DNA of 64,000 bases, from the NCBI GenBank assembly GCA_963930655.1, contig OZ005613.1, positions 11,416,501 through 11,480,500 of the forward strand, written 5' to 3'. Source of the stretch: Myrica gale. Lineage: Eukaryota > Streptophyta > Magnoliopsida > Fagales > Myricaceae. The translations under genes were made by a program, and so were the position numbers. Under the pieces are notes generated by a model. That model was not told where the DNA came from. It made no database searches and worked only from the letters and a program-made list of their open reading frames with translations. Shown piece by piece: positions 45,124 to 57,994 of this stretch. The first letter of the stretch is position 1, and the number at the start of each line of letters is the position of its first letter.

Positions 45124-46578
45124 GAGAGAAGAAGGCAGAGGGGAAGGGAGAACTTCATAGCTCTCATGTTGACATGTGTAGCATGTAACAGCTGAAGTCG
45201 GTTGGGGTTCCCACGGTGGCGCATGCAAAGCTAGATAAGGAAATTGTGATTTCCCATGATAATTATTTGGATGGGCAGTCAATGTTCGAGGCTGATACTG
45301 ACAGAACAGTGGCAGCATTTAATAAAGTTAAAAGTCGAGTTGGATTGGGTTATTGGGCTATTAAAAAATATGATGGGGCTCTCGGACCCAAAGTATAAGC
45401 CCATTCTAAATTTCACGTTGCTTGGTTTGTGGATTCAAGCTGTCAACCAACAATCCGACCCAGCTGGCTACCCAAATGGCTATGGATGCTAATTCTTCTC
45501 GTGGGTTGGGCTCAGCCCAAGCTATCAAAGAGCCTGGGGTAGATTTTTTCAATGGTGGGGCAGGCTCGGCCCTTATTTGCGATGGTATTAAGAGTTAACG
45601 TTTCTCATGGGTTGCAGTTTGGCAAGTCGGGTTCACTGGGCAATTTGGGGGCCCCGACAGGAAGGGTGGGCAAGGAGTTTCCTTTGACTTCCGATCCCGA
45701 ATCACCTATGTTGGGTTGTGTGGGGCAGATTCTTGTCGATGAGGACCTTGAAGGGATTTCGGAAGCTGCTCATGGTGGTTTCGCACTTCCTATGTGTGTC
45801 GCGATTCCTAGTCTAGATGGAGTTTGACAGGAATGTCACGATGAGGGTCGGGGGGAGTCTGATTTGCTTCAATCCTCATCGCTGAGGGTTGTCGCGGAGG
45901 CTAGGCTGCCACTATTGTAGGAAGCTACTGTGGATGGCTCGTTTGTTGATCCGAGTCTTCTACAGTCCGAGGCAGCTATAGAGACTACTTCGTCCCTTCT
46001 TGCGTTGGTTTTGGGGTTGGATGGTCCTCCTGTTGTGTCTGTGGATGTGCAGGAATGCCATAGGTATTTTGTAGAAGGTGGGGCTATTTCCACAGAGATC
46101 TATTGACTCTGTGGAGTTGGTAAGGGGCTGCTACACTTGAGCCATATGTGGTTCTATCTAGCCCGGTGTTTTCAGCAACGAACAGGTGTGATGACTTTGA
46201 TTTTCCTGAGGGTGGGGAGTTGGTTGCTGTTGATTGTGGGGCATCTGAGCTTATTGTTGTTCCTTTAAGGATGTTGCTGCCCCCAGTGGAGTTGGAGGTG
46301 GGTGAAGGTTCGGGACCTCATTCTCCATCCAATTGGGTCATGGATATGGTGGCATCTTCCCGACAGTTTGTTGGGGTCTCATGTGAGGGGTACGAAGCTG
46401 ATCTGGTGAAGTTGTTTGCTGCCTTAGAGAAGTAGAGGGGGTGTGGTGGAAATATAGTGGTAAGGTCGGGTGGCAAGTTGGCAAGGGAATTAAAGGCATT
46501 GGAGTCTTCGGTGAAATATGAGATTAAAGTGTATAGCTCGCAGGGCAGGAAATCAGGGAGGGCGCAAGTTAGTGTTTT

Positions 46579-47816
46579 ATGAAGCCTCGGATCATTAGAT
46601 GGAATGTGAGGGATTTGAATGATAAGTCTAAATGTTTGAGTTTGGGTAAATTTTTGAGAGGGTGGAAGGCAGACTTAGTTTGTCTTCAGTAGACCAAGGT
46701 GTAGTCTATTTCGAGGGCCTTGGTAAGGAGTATGTGGGGTGGGCCTTATGTTAGGTGGTGTAGTTTGGAAGCCGAGGGAGCATCGGGTGGGATTTTGATT
46801 TTTTTGGATTCTTAGATGTTGGAGATGGTCGAGTCTTGTGTTGACTTGTTTTCTATTTCAGTGATGTTTAAGAATGTTAAGAATGACTTTTTGTGGATGT
46901 TTTCTGGAGTGTATGGTCCTAACGATGATAGGAGTAGGGGTAATTGTTGGATAAGTTGGTGGGGATTTGCTCTTTGTGCTCTTCCTTGGTGTATAGGTGA
47001 CGATTTTAATGTCACTCATTTTCCGGGTGAACGATAGGGGGTTAGGGGCAGTAGGAATACAATAACGGATTTTTCAGATTTCATCACTGAGTGTGATTTG
47101 GTGGATTTGGTTTTAGTTGGTGGGGTGTATACATGTCCAATGGGAGATCGTCACAGTCTTGGTCTAGGATTGATCGTTTTTTTGTTAGCTCTTGTTGGTA
47201 ATCGGCGTTCCCGGTTCTTATTCAAATAAGGCTACCCCGCCTATATTTGGATCATTTCCAGTTATGTTGGATAGTGCTAGGTCGGGTGTTCCAAAATGCC
47301 TTTACGTTTCGAGAACATGTGGCTAAGGTTGAGGGGTTTGTGGATAAGGTGAGGGAGTGGTGGCAGAGTTATGACTATAGGGGGTCTCCTAGCTTTGTGC
47401 TTAAAATGAAGTTGAAATTGTAGAAGAGTTATCTTAAAGGTTGGAATAGGGAGGACTTTAGAGATGTAAGTTTTCGCAAATCGGCGTTAATACAAGAGCT
47501 CTCATCTCTTGATGGTTTGGATGAGGGGGTATTCTGAATGCGTAGGGTGAGGAAAGGAAATTGGTTATCTCTGGGAAGTTAGATTGGTTGATTGAGTTGG
47601 AAGAGATTAGTTGGAGACAAAAATCTAGGGCTCTTTGGCTCAAGGAAGGGGACCGTTGTACCAAGTTTTTCCATAGAGTTGCCAATTCCAATCGGAGAAG
47701 CAATTTGATTTCTACTTTGGAGCTTGAGGGAGATGTGCTAGAGGACCCGCTGATGGTTTTCTGAGGCGATTGTTAATTATTATTCTTCTTTGTATACGAA
47801 ACCGTTTGGGTGACAC
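46579..47816 (+). pseudogene. LINE ORF2, endonuclease and linker part
   Basis: From ATG 46579: IIRWNVRDLNDKSKCLSLGK, ADLVCLQ followed by a stop where QETK is expected, then [27 protein letters not shown] and LPWCIGDDFNVTHFPGER. These are APE-like endonuclease motifs including the catalytic GDFN (here GDDFN). Then FSDFITECDLVDLVLVGG (about 47070), and ISWRQKSRALWLKEGD with CTKFFHRVAN (about 47610-47690). Multiple stops. Cut at 47816 by a solo LTR. Confidence 0.85.
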
Positions 47817-48229
47817 TGTCACGCCCCGAACGCTAGCCCGAAGGGGGTTAATGACAGCCGCAAACATCCACTCAATGAATGCTCCAGCATTTTCTCTTAT
47901 TCTTGCAGCGGAAATTTATACACATATAACTGAGAGAGACGGCCAAAGAGATTTACCATAAACTTCAACTTACACAAGAAGACTTCCTCGTAATAGGGTA
48001 AGCGTCTTAATTTCATCGCATTGCTGCCTCAATAAGATATCAAGCGCTCTTAGTGCTTCATATGAACTCTCCAACCCCTGCTTCGGTTTACAATGTCTAG
48101 GATACTTAACATCTAAACTTACTACGTCAAGTAATATTACCTCAGCACTCCTGTCGCCTGAAACATCTGGAATGATACGGTTTAAAAAATTTCGTGAGTC
48201 GAAAGACTCATTAAGGAGTTATAGTTAAA

Positions 48230-48370
48230 GCATGGACTTGAAATCATGGTTTGGAAACATGAACTTGAAATCGTGAGTTTGAAACCATGAACTTGTACTT
48301 GAAATCATAATCATGAACTTGAAATCATAAGCATGCACTTGAACTTGAAATCATAAGCATGTAAACATAA
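48230..48370 (+). repeat. Minisatellite CATGAACTTGAAATCAT in solo LTR A
   Basis: Short degenerate array of (CATGAACTTGAAATCATAAG)-like units. The matching array in solo LTR B is much longer. Confidence 0.7.
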
Positions 48371-49384
48371 TGTAATTCATGTATGATCATGAATTTTGAT
48401 GCACGTGTCTGCCTCATGATTGCATATGCACATGCACTTGCTCTTGGAAACAACACTTGTACTTGCAAAGCTTTTGCTTTTGGAAAATCATTCAAATTCT
48501 TATCTTGTGGGCTACTTGCTCTCCATTTACCCCTGACATCAGGGTTGTGCGTTCCTGTTGGAACTATTCCCTTTCCCTTGGGAATACGTCATTTGATTGA
48601 ATTAGCCCTTAAGGTGGCCCCAGACCTAATGGCTAGATTCAACCCTTAGAGGTTCACACCTTCTTGCAAGCATCCTTCAGTGTGATTGCACATACCTCGT
48701 GGGCTACCCATCCTTCTTGCAAGCATCCTTCGGTATGGGTTCCCTAGGTGACATCCACTCTTCACGTAAACGTCCTTCAGTATGGATACACCTTCTTAAC
48801 TGGTACGGTACCGACCGACTTTAACTCATTAACTTAACTTGTTATAAAGTAGCATAAAATGGTACTTTCATTTGCATAAAATTTGTCTTTCTTTCTCATG
48901 AGAAAAAAAATGAATGCAAATGCTCATGGTGTGCTCATGGCATGCTTGATGATGAGAAATCTTAAATTCTTCTCATACTTTCATTTGCACAAAACTTTCT
49001 TTTCATGCAAATGCTTATGTCATGTCGTAATAAATCATGAGTATTCATGTTGTGCATCATTCTAGTTTTTTTTCAAAAGCGTAAGTTTTCCACTTACAAT
49101 TTTCACTTACAGACGTAAGTTCCACTTACCTTCGTTTGCTTGAGCGTTGAGCGTCACTTTACCTACAATCGAGTCATACTAGTGTTATTCGATGGTTCCC
49201 AAGTGAACAAATAGTCAATCAATTACTCGCACTTCATCGTACAAAATCATCCATTTCACCCATTTTCTTGATTTCTATTTGGTGATCTTACAACACCAGG
49301 TATTTTCTTAAGTGAAAAACCTAGTAGGGTCTTCTAATAGGTCAACAGAAAACTAGAAATATAGGAGAAATTTCTTGAAATTCG

Positions 49385-49600
49385 AAGGAAACCGCTCGAG
49401 CGGAGCTCAAGCGCTGGTCGGGCGAAAAGTCTCTATAAGAGACTTTCGCTCGAGCGTGTGTAGGGCGAACCTCGGGCGAAAACTCTCTGTATAAAAATCT
49501 GCCCATTTTCGCTCGAGCGCTACTCGGGCGCACCTCGGGCGAAACGTCTCTGTAAGAAAATCTTGGACTTTTAGCTCGAGCGGGTGTCGAGCGTACCTCG
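49385..49600 (+). repeat. GC-rich minisatellite CGCTCGAGCG in solo LTR A
   Basis: Units of about 55-65 bp with TTTCGCTCGAGCG, then GGGCG and CTCTGTA(T/A)(A/G)A. They are unusually GC-rich against the local background. Homologous array at 53105-53325. Confidence 0.7.
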
Positions 49601-50007
49601 GGCATCAGTCAATGTTCAGAGCACAACTTATGTTATACACCTCTAAAATCCACGAAATTTGTCTCAAAATACTATCCTTTCACACCCTCATTCTCAAGAC
49701 TTCAATTTTTCTCACATTCCAACTCAAACTCTCAGCTAAAACATAAGTCCATCTCATAAATTCCAGTTATTGCATTTCCCCCTCCTCTCTTGGTCTTTTA
49801 TCAAACACCTAGAGTTCATACTTGATCTTTCTTGGGTGCTATTTACCAAATCTGGCCACATTCTCCATGGTTTCATATATAACCCATACTACTCTTTAAA
49901 GCTTACTAGATCTACATTTTCTTCAAAGAACACAAGAACACAACATATATACAAGGAGAAAACCAAACAACTTCACAACCAACAACCATCAAAAAGGAAA
50001 AGAGAAA

Positions 50008-50130
50008 ATGGGTGAAAATGGGTATGGCTTGGCCGGCCAAAACCACTCACCTCCTTCTCTCTCTCTTTCTTTTCTTCTTCTTCTTCTTCTTCTTCTTCTT
50101 TCTTCTTCTCCTTCTTCTCTTGTGCGGGTG
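50008..50130 (+). repeat. Pyrimidine (TTC)n run
   Basis: TTCTTC microsatellite in the LTR; the homologous and longer run lies at 53780-53880. Open readings here (Ser/Leu/Phe-rich) are low-complexity artefacts. Confidence 0.75.
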
Positions 50131-50605
50131 GGTGCTAGGGCAAAAGGGAAATGGGTTGTGCGGGAACGGAGGGGGGGGTATGTTATGCATGAAAGGCAAA
50201 AAGGCTTGGGGGAAGGGCAAAGGCAAAACTGCCCTTCCCCCCTTCTTTCCCTCCTTCTCCTCCATTTCTCATTTCTTTTCCTTTTCTGCCCTCACGAAAA
50301 TTTATTTCTCTTTTATGCCACCCACTCACCAAACTAACTCTAATATGCCTCCTCATTTTTTTTTAATCCAAGGGCTCACATATTTCCAAGATTAAATCCC
50401 CTAATTAAAACTTCCAAATATTGCAAACAATATAACCTTTAAAACATAGCTTAAGACGCATAAAAAAAATGCTAGGGGAAAAATTCCACCTAGACATGAT
50501 TTGAGATTAATCCCCCTATACATGCATTTCTCAAATAATTAGAGTAATACACACTTAGGGAGTCATAATTCTTTTAAAAATATAGAAATAAAGTCGGGTC
50601 TCACA

Positions 50606-50890
50606 AACACACTTTTGTGGATGGGTTGGAGTTTGATAACATTTCAAGGGAGGAAGCGGGGTGGATTCAGCGGCCTTTTGATGATGATGAGGTGTTCGTT
50701 GTGGTGATGAGTCTTAATGGAGACAAGGTTGTGGGCCCTGATGGTTTCATTCTTACTTTCTTTCAATCTTGTTGGGATGTGGTGAAGGGAGATGTTTTGC
50801 TAGGAAAAGGGCAGTTTGACAGAAGCTTGAATGCCTAATTCATTGTCCTCATCTCTATGAAACCCGGTGCGGTTGATCTTAAGGACTTTT
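50606..50890 (+). pseudogene. LINE ORF2, start of reverse transcriptase
   Basis: A 285-bp island between the two solo LTRs: VDGLEFDNISREEAGWIQRP, then VMSLNGDKVVGPDGFILTFF and QSCWDVVKGD, then a broken SLNA...FIVLIS end with GAVDLKDF. It matches RT motif 0 of L1 elements and joins 47816 on the left and 54980 on the right. Confidence 0.85.
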
Positions 50891-51549
50891 TGTCACGCCC
50901 CGAACGCTAGCCCGAAGGGGGGTTAATGACAGCCGCGAACATTCACTCAATGAATGTTCCAACGTTTTCTCTTATTCTTGCAGCGGAATTTTTTTTTTCT
51001 TTTACACATATAACTGAGAGAGACGGCCAAAGAGATTTACTATAAACTTCAACTTACACAAAACGACTTCCTCGAAATAGGGTAAGCATCTTAATGACAT
51101 CGCATGGCTGCACAGTTGAAGTACATGATCTAAGGGATTCCATCAAATCCTCTTCACATTGACCTACTCATAACATCTTTATAATATATCCTGAATCCTT
51201 ATACACAAAACATATACATACACCGGCTGCCAGAATCAAGCGTCCTTAGTGCTTCGTATGAACTCCCCAACTCATGCTTCTGATAACCACGACTAGGATA
51301 CTTGACATCTAAACTTACTACTGCAGCATATCGATCGTTTAAGAACCCTAAACTTGACTATGCCGAATAACCCATGACCACCACACAACGGAGGCTCATG
51401 CCGGCTCATCCAAAAATTTACATCTAATCCTCTAATGAACAACAAAAGAGAAAAGGTCATTCCCGTCGGTTCCTCTTCTAGATTTCCCCTCCTGAAACGT
51501 TATCTGGAATGATACAATTTAAAACTGTGAGTCGAAAGACTCAGTAAGG

Positions 51550-51960
51550 AATTATAATTAAAACATGGACTTGAAATCATGGTTTGAAAATATGAACTTG
51601 AAATCGTGAGTTTGAAACCATGAAGTTATTCTTGAACTCGTAATCATGAACTTTGAAATCATAATGAACTGAAACTCATAAGCATGCACTTGAACTTGAA
51701 ATCATAAGCATGTACTTAAACTTGAAATCATAAGAATGCATTTAAACTTGAAATATAAGCATGCACTTAAACTTGAAATCATCATGAACTTGAAATCATA
51801 ATGAACTTAAAATCATAAGCATGCACTTGAACTTGAAATCATCATGAACTTGAAATCATAATGAACTTAAAATCATAAGCATGCACTTGAACTTGAAATA
51901 TCATGAACTTGAAATCATAATGAACTTGAACTTGAAATATCATGTAAACTTATGTAATTC
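51550..51960 (+). repeat. Expanded minisatellite in solo LTR B
   Basis: Roughly 400 bp of repeats of CATGAACTTGAAATCATAATG / AAGCATGCACTTGAACTTGAAAT units, with a near-exact higher-order repeat of about 60 bp (51779-51898). Confidence 0.8.
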
Positions 51961-53104
51961 ATGCATGATCATGAATTTTGATGCACGTGTATGCCTCATG
52001 ATTGCATATGCACATGCACTTGCTCTTGACAACATCACTTGTACTTATAAAGTTCTTGCTTTTGGAAAATCTTTTCAATCCTTATCTTATGGGCTACTTG
52101 AGCTCCATTTACCCGTGGCATCAGGGTTGTGCGTTCCCGTTGGAACTGTCCCCTATTTCCCTTGGGGACCTTACATATGGTCGAGCTAGCACACCTTCTC
52201 GCATTCGTCCTTCAGTGGCTAGACACGATCCTTGGAGGTTCACACCTTCTTGCAAGCATCCTTCAGTGTGATTGCACATACCTCATGGACTACCCATCAT
52301 TCTTGCAAGCATCCTTCGGTATGGGTGTCCTAGGTGACATCCACCCTTCACGTAAACGTCCTTCAGTATGGATGCACCTTCTTAACTTGGTAGGGTACCA
52401 ACCATCTTGTTTAACCTCTTAACTTTTCGTAACATAAAATCGTACTTTCATTTACATAAAAATGAATGCAAATGCAATTGCTCATGACGTGCTCATGTCA
52501 TGCTTGATGATGAGTAATCAACTTATCATAAAATGCTTCACATACTTTCATTTGCACAAAACTTTCTTTTTATTTCAAGAAAATCATGCAAATGCTCATA
52601 TCTCATAAAACTTTCTTGATCTCATAAAACTTTCATGTTTTCATTTGCACAAAAACTTATTTCATGCTTTCATGCAAATACATATATTATGTCATGCTTG
52701 TTGAGAAATAACTTGTCATGCTTGGTTATAAACCTGTTATGCTTGTTCATGAAAACATGCTAAGTATCATTCCAGTTCTCATAGAAGTAAGTTTTTACTT
52801 ACAGATGTAAGTTCCACTTACAATTTTCACTTACAAACGTAAGCTCCTCTTACCTTCGCTTGCATGAATGTTGAACGTTGCGTTATCTACAATGGATCAT
52901 ACTAGTGTTATTCAAAGGCTCACTAGACGTATTGAGTAATCAATCAATCACTCACACTTCATCATACAAAATCGTCCGTATTCTTGACCTTTAGTTGGTC
53001 ATCTTACAACGCTTGATATTTCCTTAAGTAAAACCCTAGTGGGGTCTCCTAATATGTCAATAGGAAACTAGAAATGTAGGAGAAATTTTCTTGAAATTCG
53101 GAAG

Positions 53105-53325
53105 AAGCCGCTCGAGCGGAGCTTGAGCGCTGGTCGGACGAAAAGTCTCTATAAGATACGATCGCTCGAGCGCCTGTCGAGAGCAGGTCAGGCGAAACTC
53201 TCTGTATAAAATTTGCCCATTTTCGCTCGAGCGCCAGTCGGGCGTACTTCGGGCGAAACATCTCTGCAAGAAAATCTTGGACTAGTGGCTCGAGCGGTTG
53301 TCGAGCGCACCTCGGGCGACAGTCA
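53105..53325 (+). repeat. GC-rich CGCTCGAGCG minisatellite in solo LTR B
   Basis: Homologue of 49385-49600, with four to five diverged units. A related second cluster occurs at about 54545-54710 with GAGCGCCTGTCGAGC. Confidence 0.7.
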
Positions 53326-54979
53326 ATATTCATAGCACAACTTATGCTATACACCTCCAAAGTCCACGAAATTTGATTCAAAAACTCTCTTTTCACACCC
53401 TCATTCTCAAGACTTCAACTTTTCTCACATTCCAACTAAATCCCTTAGCTAAAACATGAGTCCATCTCATAAATTCAAGTTATTGCCTTTCTCCCTCCTC
53501 TCTTGGTCTTTTTATCAAGCACCTAGAGTTCATACTTGATTTTTCTCTTGGGTGGTATTTACCAGATCTGGTCACATTGTCCATGGTTCCATGTACAATC
53601 CATGCTACTCTCTAAAGCTCACTAGATCTACATTTTCTTTAAAGAACACACATGAACACAACATATACACAAGGAGAAAACCAATAAACTCCGCAACCAA
53701 CAACCATTAAAGGAAAGAAGAGAAAATGAGAGAAATGAGTGATGGCTTGGTCGGCCAAGAAGGGCTGAAATCCCTCACCTACTTCTCTCTCTTTCTTTCT
53801 CTTCTTCTTCTTCCTCTTCTTTCTCTTCCTTCTCTTTCTTTTCTTCTTCTCCTTCTTCCTTCTTCTCCTTCCTTGTCTCTTGTTCGGGTGGGAGCTAGGG
53901 CAAGTGTTTTGTGCGGTTTGGGGGTGGTGGTGTGCTATACGCAGGGTTTGGGGGAAGGGAAAAGGCAAAACTGCCCTTCCCCCCTTCTTTCCTTTTCTGC
54001 CCTTCAAGAAAACTTATTTTCTTTTTCTGCCACTCCACGAAACTAACCCTAATATATGTCTCCTCATTTTTTTTGTTCCATGGATTCACATATTTACAAG
54101 GCTAAAGCCCCTAATTAAAATATTCCCAAATCTTGTAACTTAGGGACGTTTTCCATTAATAAACATCTCAAGCTAATAAATCTCAATTGCTCAAGTCTAA
54201 TGACAAATAATATAACAGTCAGATCCTAGCTTAAAACTCATAAAAACGTTAGGGGAAAAATTCCCCCTAGACATAACTTGAAACTAATTTATCCATACAT
54301 ACATCCTCAATATAATTCTCCTTGTTCCACTTTTAAATCTTACCTTGCATGGACTATTGACCATCAATTCCATCATTTATCCCTTATTCAATACTTTACA
54401 TCATACCATGTCTGGGCTAATGGCTGTCGACTTCCCACCATATTAACCTCAATAAACTTCTTAACTAAGCTTATACAACTATCCTCAATGTTAGGGTTCA
54501 CAAGTATTCAATTGGAACTCCAAAAACATCATATATGGAATTTTATCGAGCGCCTGTCGAGCACCAGTCGAGCGCCAACTTACTGTCCAACTCACTGCGT
54601 AGAATTCCCAAGGGCCGCTTGAACACCTGTCGAGCGTTGGTCAAACGAAAAGACACTGTCCATCATATTTCCTTAAGGCCGCTCGAGCGCCTGTCGCCCG
54701 CTGATCGAGCGCAATGTTATCTAAAAACAGGGTGCTAAAAATCTTCCTATTCCAACACCCTAATTGTGATCCCCCAAAACTCAATTTCAATATTGTCAAA
54801 ACTACAACAACATATCAATTCAATTACAATTATAGATGCACAAAATGCTAGGGAAAATGTTCACCTAGACATAACCTTAGATTAATTCCCTTATACCTGC
54901 CTTTCTCAATAATTAGAACACAACTTAAAGAGTCATAATTCTTTTACAAAGATAGAAAAAGTTGGGGTCTCACACTTTT

Positions 54980-55880
54980 GGCTTATCAGTCTTGTGGGAG
55001 CTGTGTACAAGATATTAGCTAAGGTTCTAGCTAATTGATTAAAGCTTGTGCTTGATAAAATTATCTCTCCTTCTCAAAATGTCTTTGTTAAGGGGAGACA
55101 AATCCTGGTTTCTGTGTTGGTGGCTAATGAATGTGTTGATTTCAAATTGAGGATGGGTGTTCTTGGAATGATATGCAAATTAGATGTTTAGAAAGCCTAT
55201 AACCATGTGAATTGAAAATTCCTTATGTATCTTATTAGGAGATGTGGTTTCGGGGAGAGATGGTGCAGATGGATTTTCTTTTGCATATCAGCAGTGAAGT
55301 TTTCTGTGATTGTTAATGGGTCCCCTGATTTTAGTAGCTCCCCTAGTCTTTGCCAACGAGATCCTATTTCCTCCTTTTGTTCTTTATTGTTATGGAGGGA
55401 TTTAGTAGCGTAATGGGGAGGGCAGTTTTGAATGGTGGATTAGACGGTTTTCAAGTTGGTGGGGGCTTGGAAGGTGGGATCTTGATTTCGCATCTCGTAT
55501 ACTCTTGTGATGTGTGGGGTGGAAGTGAGTCAGTTCCATAGTCTCAGATGCCTTCTTCTTTGTTTCGAGGTGGTGTCGGGCCTAAGAATTAATTTATCTA
55601 AATCTAAGGTGATCCCTATTGGTAGAGTGGAGAATGTGGGAGAGTGGGCGGGTATTTTATGTTGCAATGTTTCCTCATTGCCATTAAGTATCTTGATCTT
55701 CCTCTTGGTTCATCTTTCAAGAACGTTTCTACTTGGGATGGTATTCTTGAACGTATGGAGCGTAGATTGGCTGGTTGGAAACACATATATCTCTCCAAAG
55801 GTGGTAGGTTAATTCTCATTAAATATACACTCTCGTGTTTACCTACCTACTTTCCATCTAGTGAAGTGGAATAAGGTGTG
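54980..55880 (+). pseudogene. LINE ORF2, reverse transcriptase body
   Basis: Reads [58 protein letters not shown], then KAYNHVN (family KAYDHVNW), FLMYLIRRCGFGERWCRWIF, VNGSPDF, QRDPIS, and ISHLVYSCDVWGG where the catalytic FADDT box should be. Later come [40 protein letters not shown] and SCLPTYF. Stops, frame changes and loss of the FADD box make it inactive. Beyond 55880 only decayed C-terminal pieces remain to about 56146. Confidence 0.85.
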
Positions 55881-56149
55881 CTCGCTTCTGCGAGATGGGG
55901 GTTTGGGCCTTCGCAGTATTCGTATGTTTAAAAGTACGGTTGTAGAGGAAGGTTATTGCTGAAAAGTATTGTTGCTTGGTGGGAGGTTGAGTACTTTTTC
56001 GGTTTGTGGCTCATATGTTGTTAGCCTTTGGAAGTACATTAGCAAAGGTTATTGCTGAAAAGTATTTTTGGCATGATAGTTGGTGTAGAGACAAGCCTTT
56101 ATGTATCGCCTTGCCTCTTGAGATTGGCTTACTTATAAAAAAAACATGA

Positions 56150-57550
56150 GAGGAATTAGTTCTGACCATTTAATACTTTTTGGGTAGGCTGATGATGGAT
56201 CTATGTGGTTCCATCTATTTCACTTAGATTTTTGTTTCTTCTGTATGTGACATTTCAACACTATTGTAATTCTAGTAATGAGGTATAATGTTTTTTGCAT
56301 AAATTTACTCGTGCATTGTGTTTCACTCTTTTCATGTCGTTTCAATACATATGGAGGAGATATTTGAAAGTTATAACTTGGTGTTCGAGTACCTGTCAGG
56401 CATGAACATATCAAATGGCTATGATTCAGGCCTTTTGCAACTGCATGCAAGTTTGAAACCTGAGCAATTAAATGCTACTATGTGCTCTTTGTTTTTTTTC
56501 CTTCTTCTGTTAAATTGAATGTAGCATTTGTCCCAGTGTTTGCCATCTGTTCCGATACCACACATAGACACGTTTACTAACTCATAATGTTTTGCAACAT
56601 TCTGTGAGTATACGGTTTTTCCTCACTTTCTTCATTACCCTGCTTCTAAGCCTTTTCACTGGCTCACTTAAAGTGGAACTTTCATACAGATTTCTTGTTT
56701 CATTTGTGACATACAGTTCTTCTCTACGCAGTTGCTTTGATGTCTTTTCATTTTGTAGCATTCTCCAATAAAGGCGTCATCCCGCTTCTTATTCTCTGGA
56801 AGATGTTTCTGATTCTTTTACTGTCTCGATTTGATTATAGTTCAGCACAGGAGGTCATCTTACTAATTACCTTGGGTCGATTAAGAAACACCATTTTTTT
56901 TGTTAAGTGCTTAGATTTCCTAGAGATTGGTATTTTAAAGGAATCCACATCGACTCATATTATTCCTTCATTTGCCAATGAAAAAGACCCCAAATGAAGA
57001 GGCTTTCAGATCCATGCCTCCGATAACAAATCAAAACCTATTGTTTGATTTGGGCAGACAGAAGAAACGAGGTCTTGGACAGTAACATCTATACTATGTA
57101 AGTTATTGCTTGACAATAACCTATTGTTTCTTCTGTTGATGGCTGCCACAGCTCCAACAATCATCCAAAGAAACTAAATAAATTATTGCACGGTTTCACC
57201 AAGCAATAAAGTACAACCAAAGGTCCATTTGTTTACTTGTAAAACAAATTTCATAATTTGTTTTACTTGTTTTCAGGTATTTGGCAAGCATTTGAAAATG
57301 ACGTCAAAGTAAAAAGTTTTCAAGTGAACTGTAAAAGCTCTATTATTTTTCAGAAAACAAACTAAGTTTAAATTTCTCTTAAACCAATTTTTTTTTCGCG
57401 GGAAAACATTATAGTATGCCTCATACGTTTATAAAAAATCAATTCTTGCCTTCTGTTTGATTTGGTCATTAAACACATGCAAAATGATCGAAATGATATA
57501 TAAATAAAAAGTAATATTTTTTAAATAAAAATTGAATTTAAAGGTTACAT
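56150..57550. other. No gene recognised
   Basis: AT-rich. A plus-strand open stretch at 56737-56997 (86 residues) has no motif I know. It may be old intron or host intergenic DNA. Confidence 0.35.
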
Positions 57551-57553
57551 TTG

Positions 57554-57562
57554 ATAATTTTA
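57554..57562. repeat. 9-bp target-site duplication (ATAATTTTA)
   Basis: Identical copy at 60042-60050, after the inverted end of the element at 57563-60041. Confidence 0.85.
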
Positions 57563-57994
57563 GGGTTAATTCCTTAGGTCCCCCTGTGTTATCACTTTTT
57601 AACAAAATAGTCCTTGAGGTAAACTTTTCTACAAAATAGTCCATGAGGTCACGTACTTGAATAAAAAGGGTACCTCTGTCCAATTGGCGTCATCCAACTA
57701 ATAGCAGTTGCTGATGTGGCCAAAAACATCACGTCAGCGACCAATGAGACACCGACGTGTGTAAAAAAAAACAGCTCAGTGGTGAAACATCAAATATGCT
57801 CCACGCTTGCATTCTTACTTGCACAACATAAGCCATTAATAAAACTAAAAATAAAACTCATGACTAAATAGTGACGACGTCGTCCCAGTTAAATACCCTT
57901 CCCCACTGCCAGCCCCCTTTCCTCCCCCAATAGTCAGCATTTTTTCCCCAATTCTAGACCTAGCCTCCCCGAAAGTTTCCTTGAGACCTTACCA

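Larger units (their letters stand above)
47817..50605. repeat. Solo LTR A (large gypsy-type LTR)
   Basis: Begins TGTCACGCCCCGAACGCTAG and ends GGGTCTCACA. Flanks GACAC (47812-47816) and AACAC (50606-50610) match at 4 of 5. No internal element sequence. It is the same family as 50891-54974, sharing the start, the end and all inner landmarks. The size and TGTCACGCCCCGAA start resemble Tekay/Del-type chromovirus LTRs. It formed by LTR-LTR recombination, inferred. Confidence 0.8.
50891..54974. repeat. Solo LTR B (same family as A), 4.08 kb, perfect TSD
   Basis: Begins TGTCACGCCCCGAACGCTAG and ends GGGGTCTCACA. Perfect 5-bp duplications CTTTT at 50886-50890 and 54975-54979. It is about 1.3 kb longer than A because it keeps or gained inner blocks: about 51100-51450, an expanded minisatellite, and about 54150-54830 with a second CGAGCGCCTGTCGAGC array. 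It has no coding sequence. Confidence 0.88.
44600..56146 (+). mobile_element. L1-type LINE interrupted by two solo LTRs
   Basis: Pieces in order on the plus strand: ORF1 (about 44650-46430), ORF2 endonuclease (46579-47170), linker (to 47816), RT start (50606-50890), RT body (54980-55880), decayed C-terminal part, and an end GATTGGCTTACTTATAAAAAAAA near 56146. The two gaps are filled exactly by solo LTRs at 47817-50605 and 50891-54974; removing them rejoins the reading frame each time. Confidence 0.85.

Noticed and set aside
50008..50395. Long open readings rich in Ser, Leu, Phe and Arg around 50008-50395 and 53639-54046
   Set aside because: They come from (TTC)n and C-rich low-complexity DNA inside the solo LTRs; no domain, and both strands are open.
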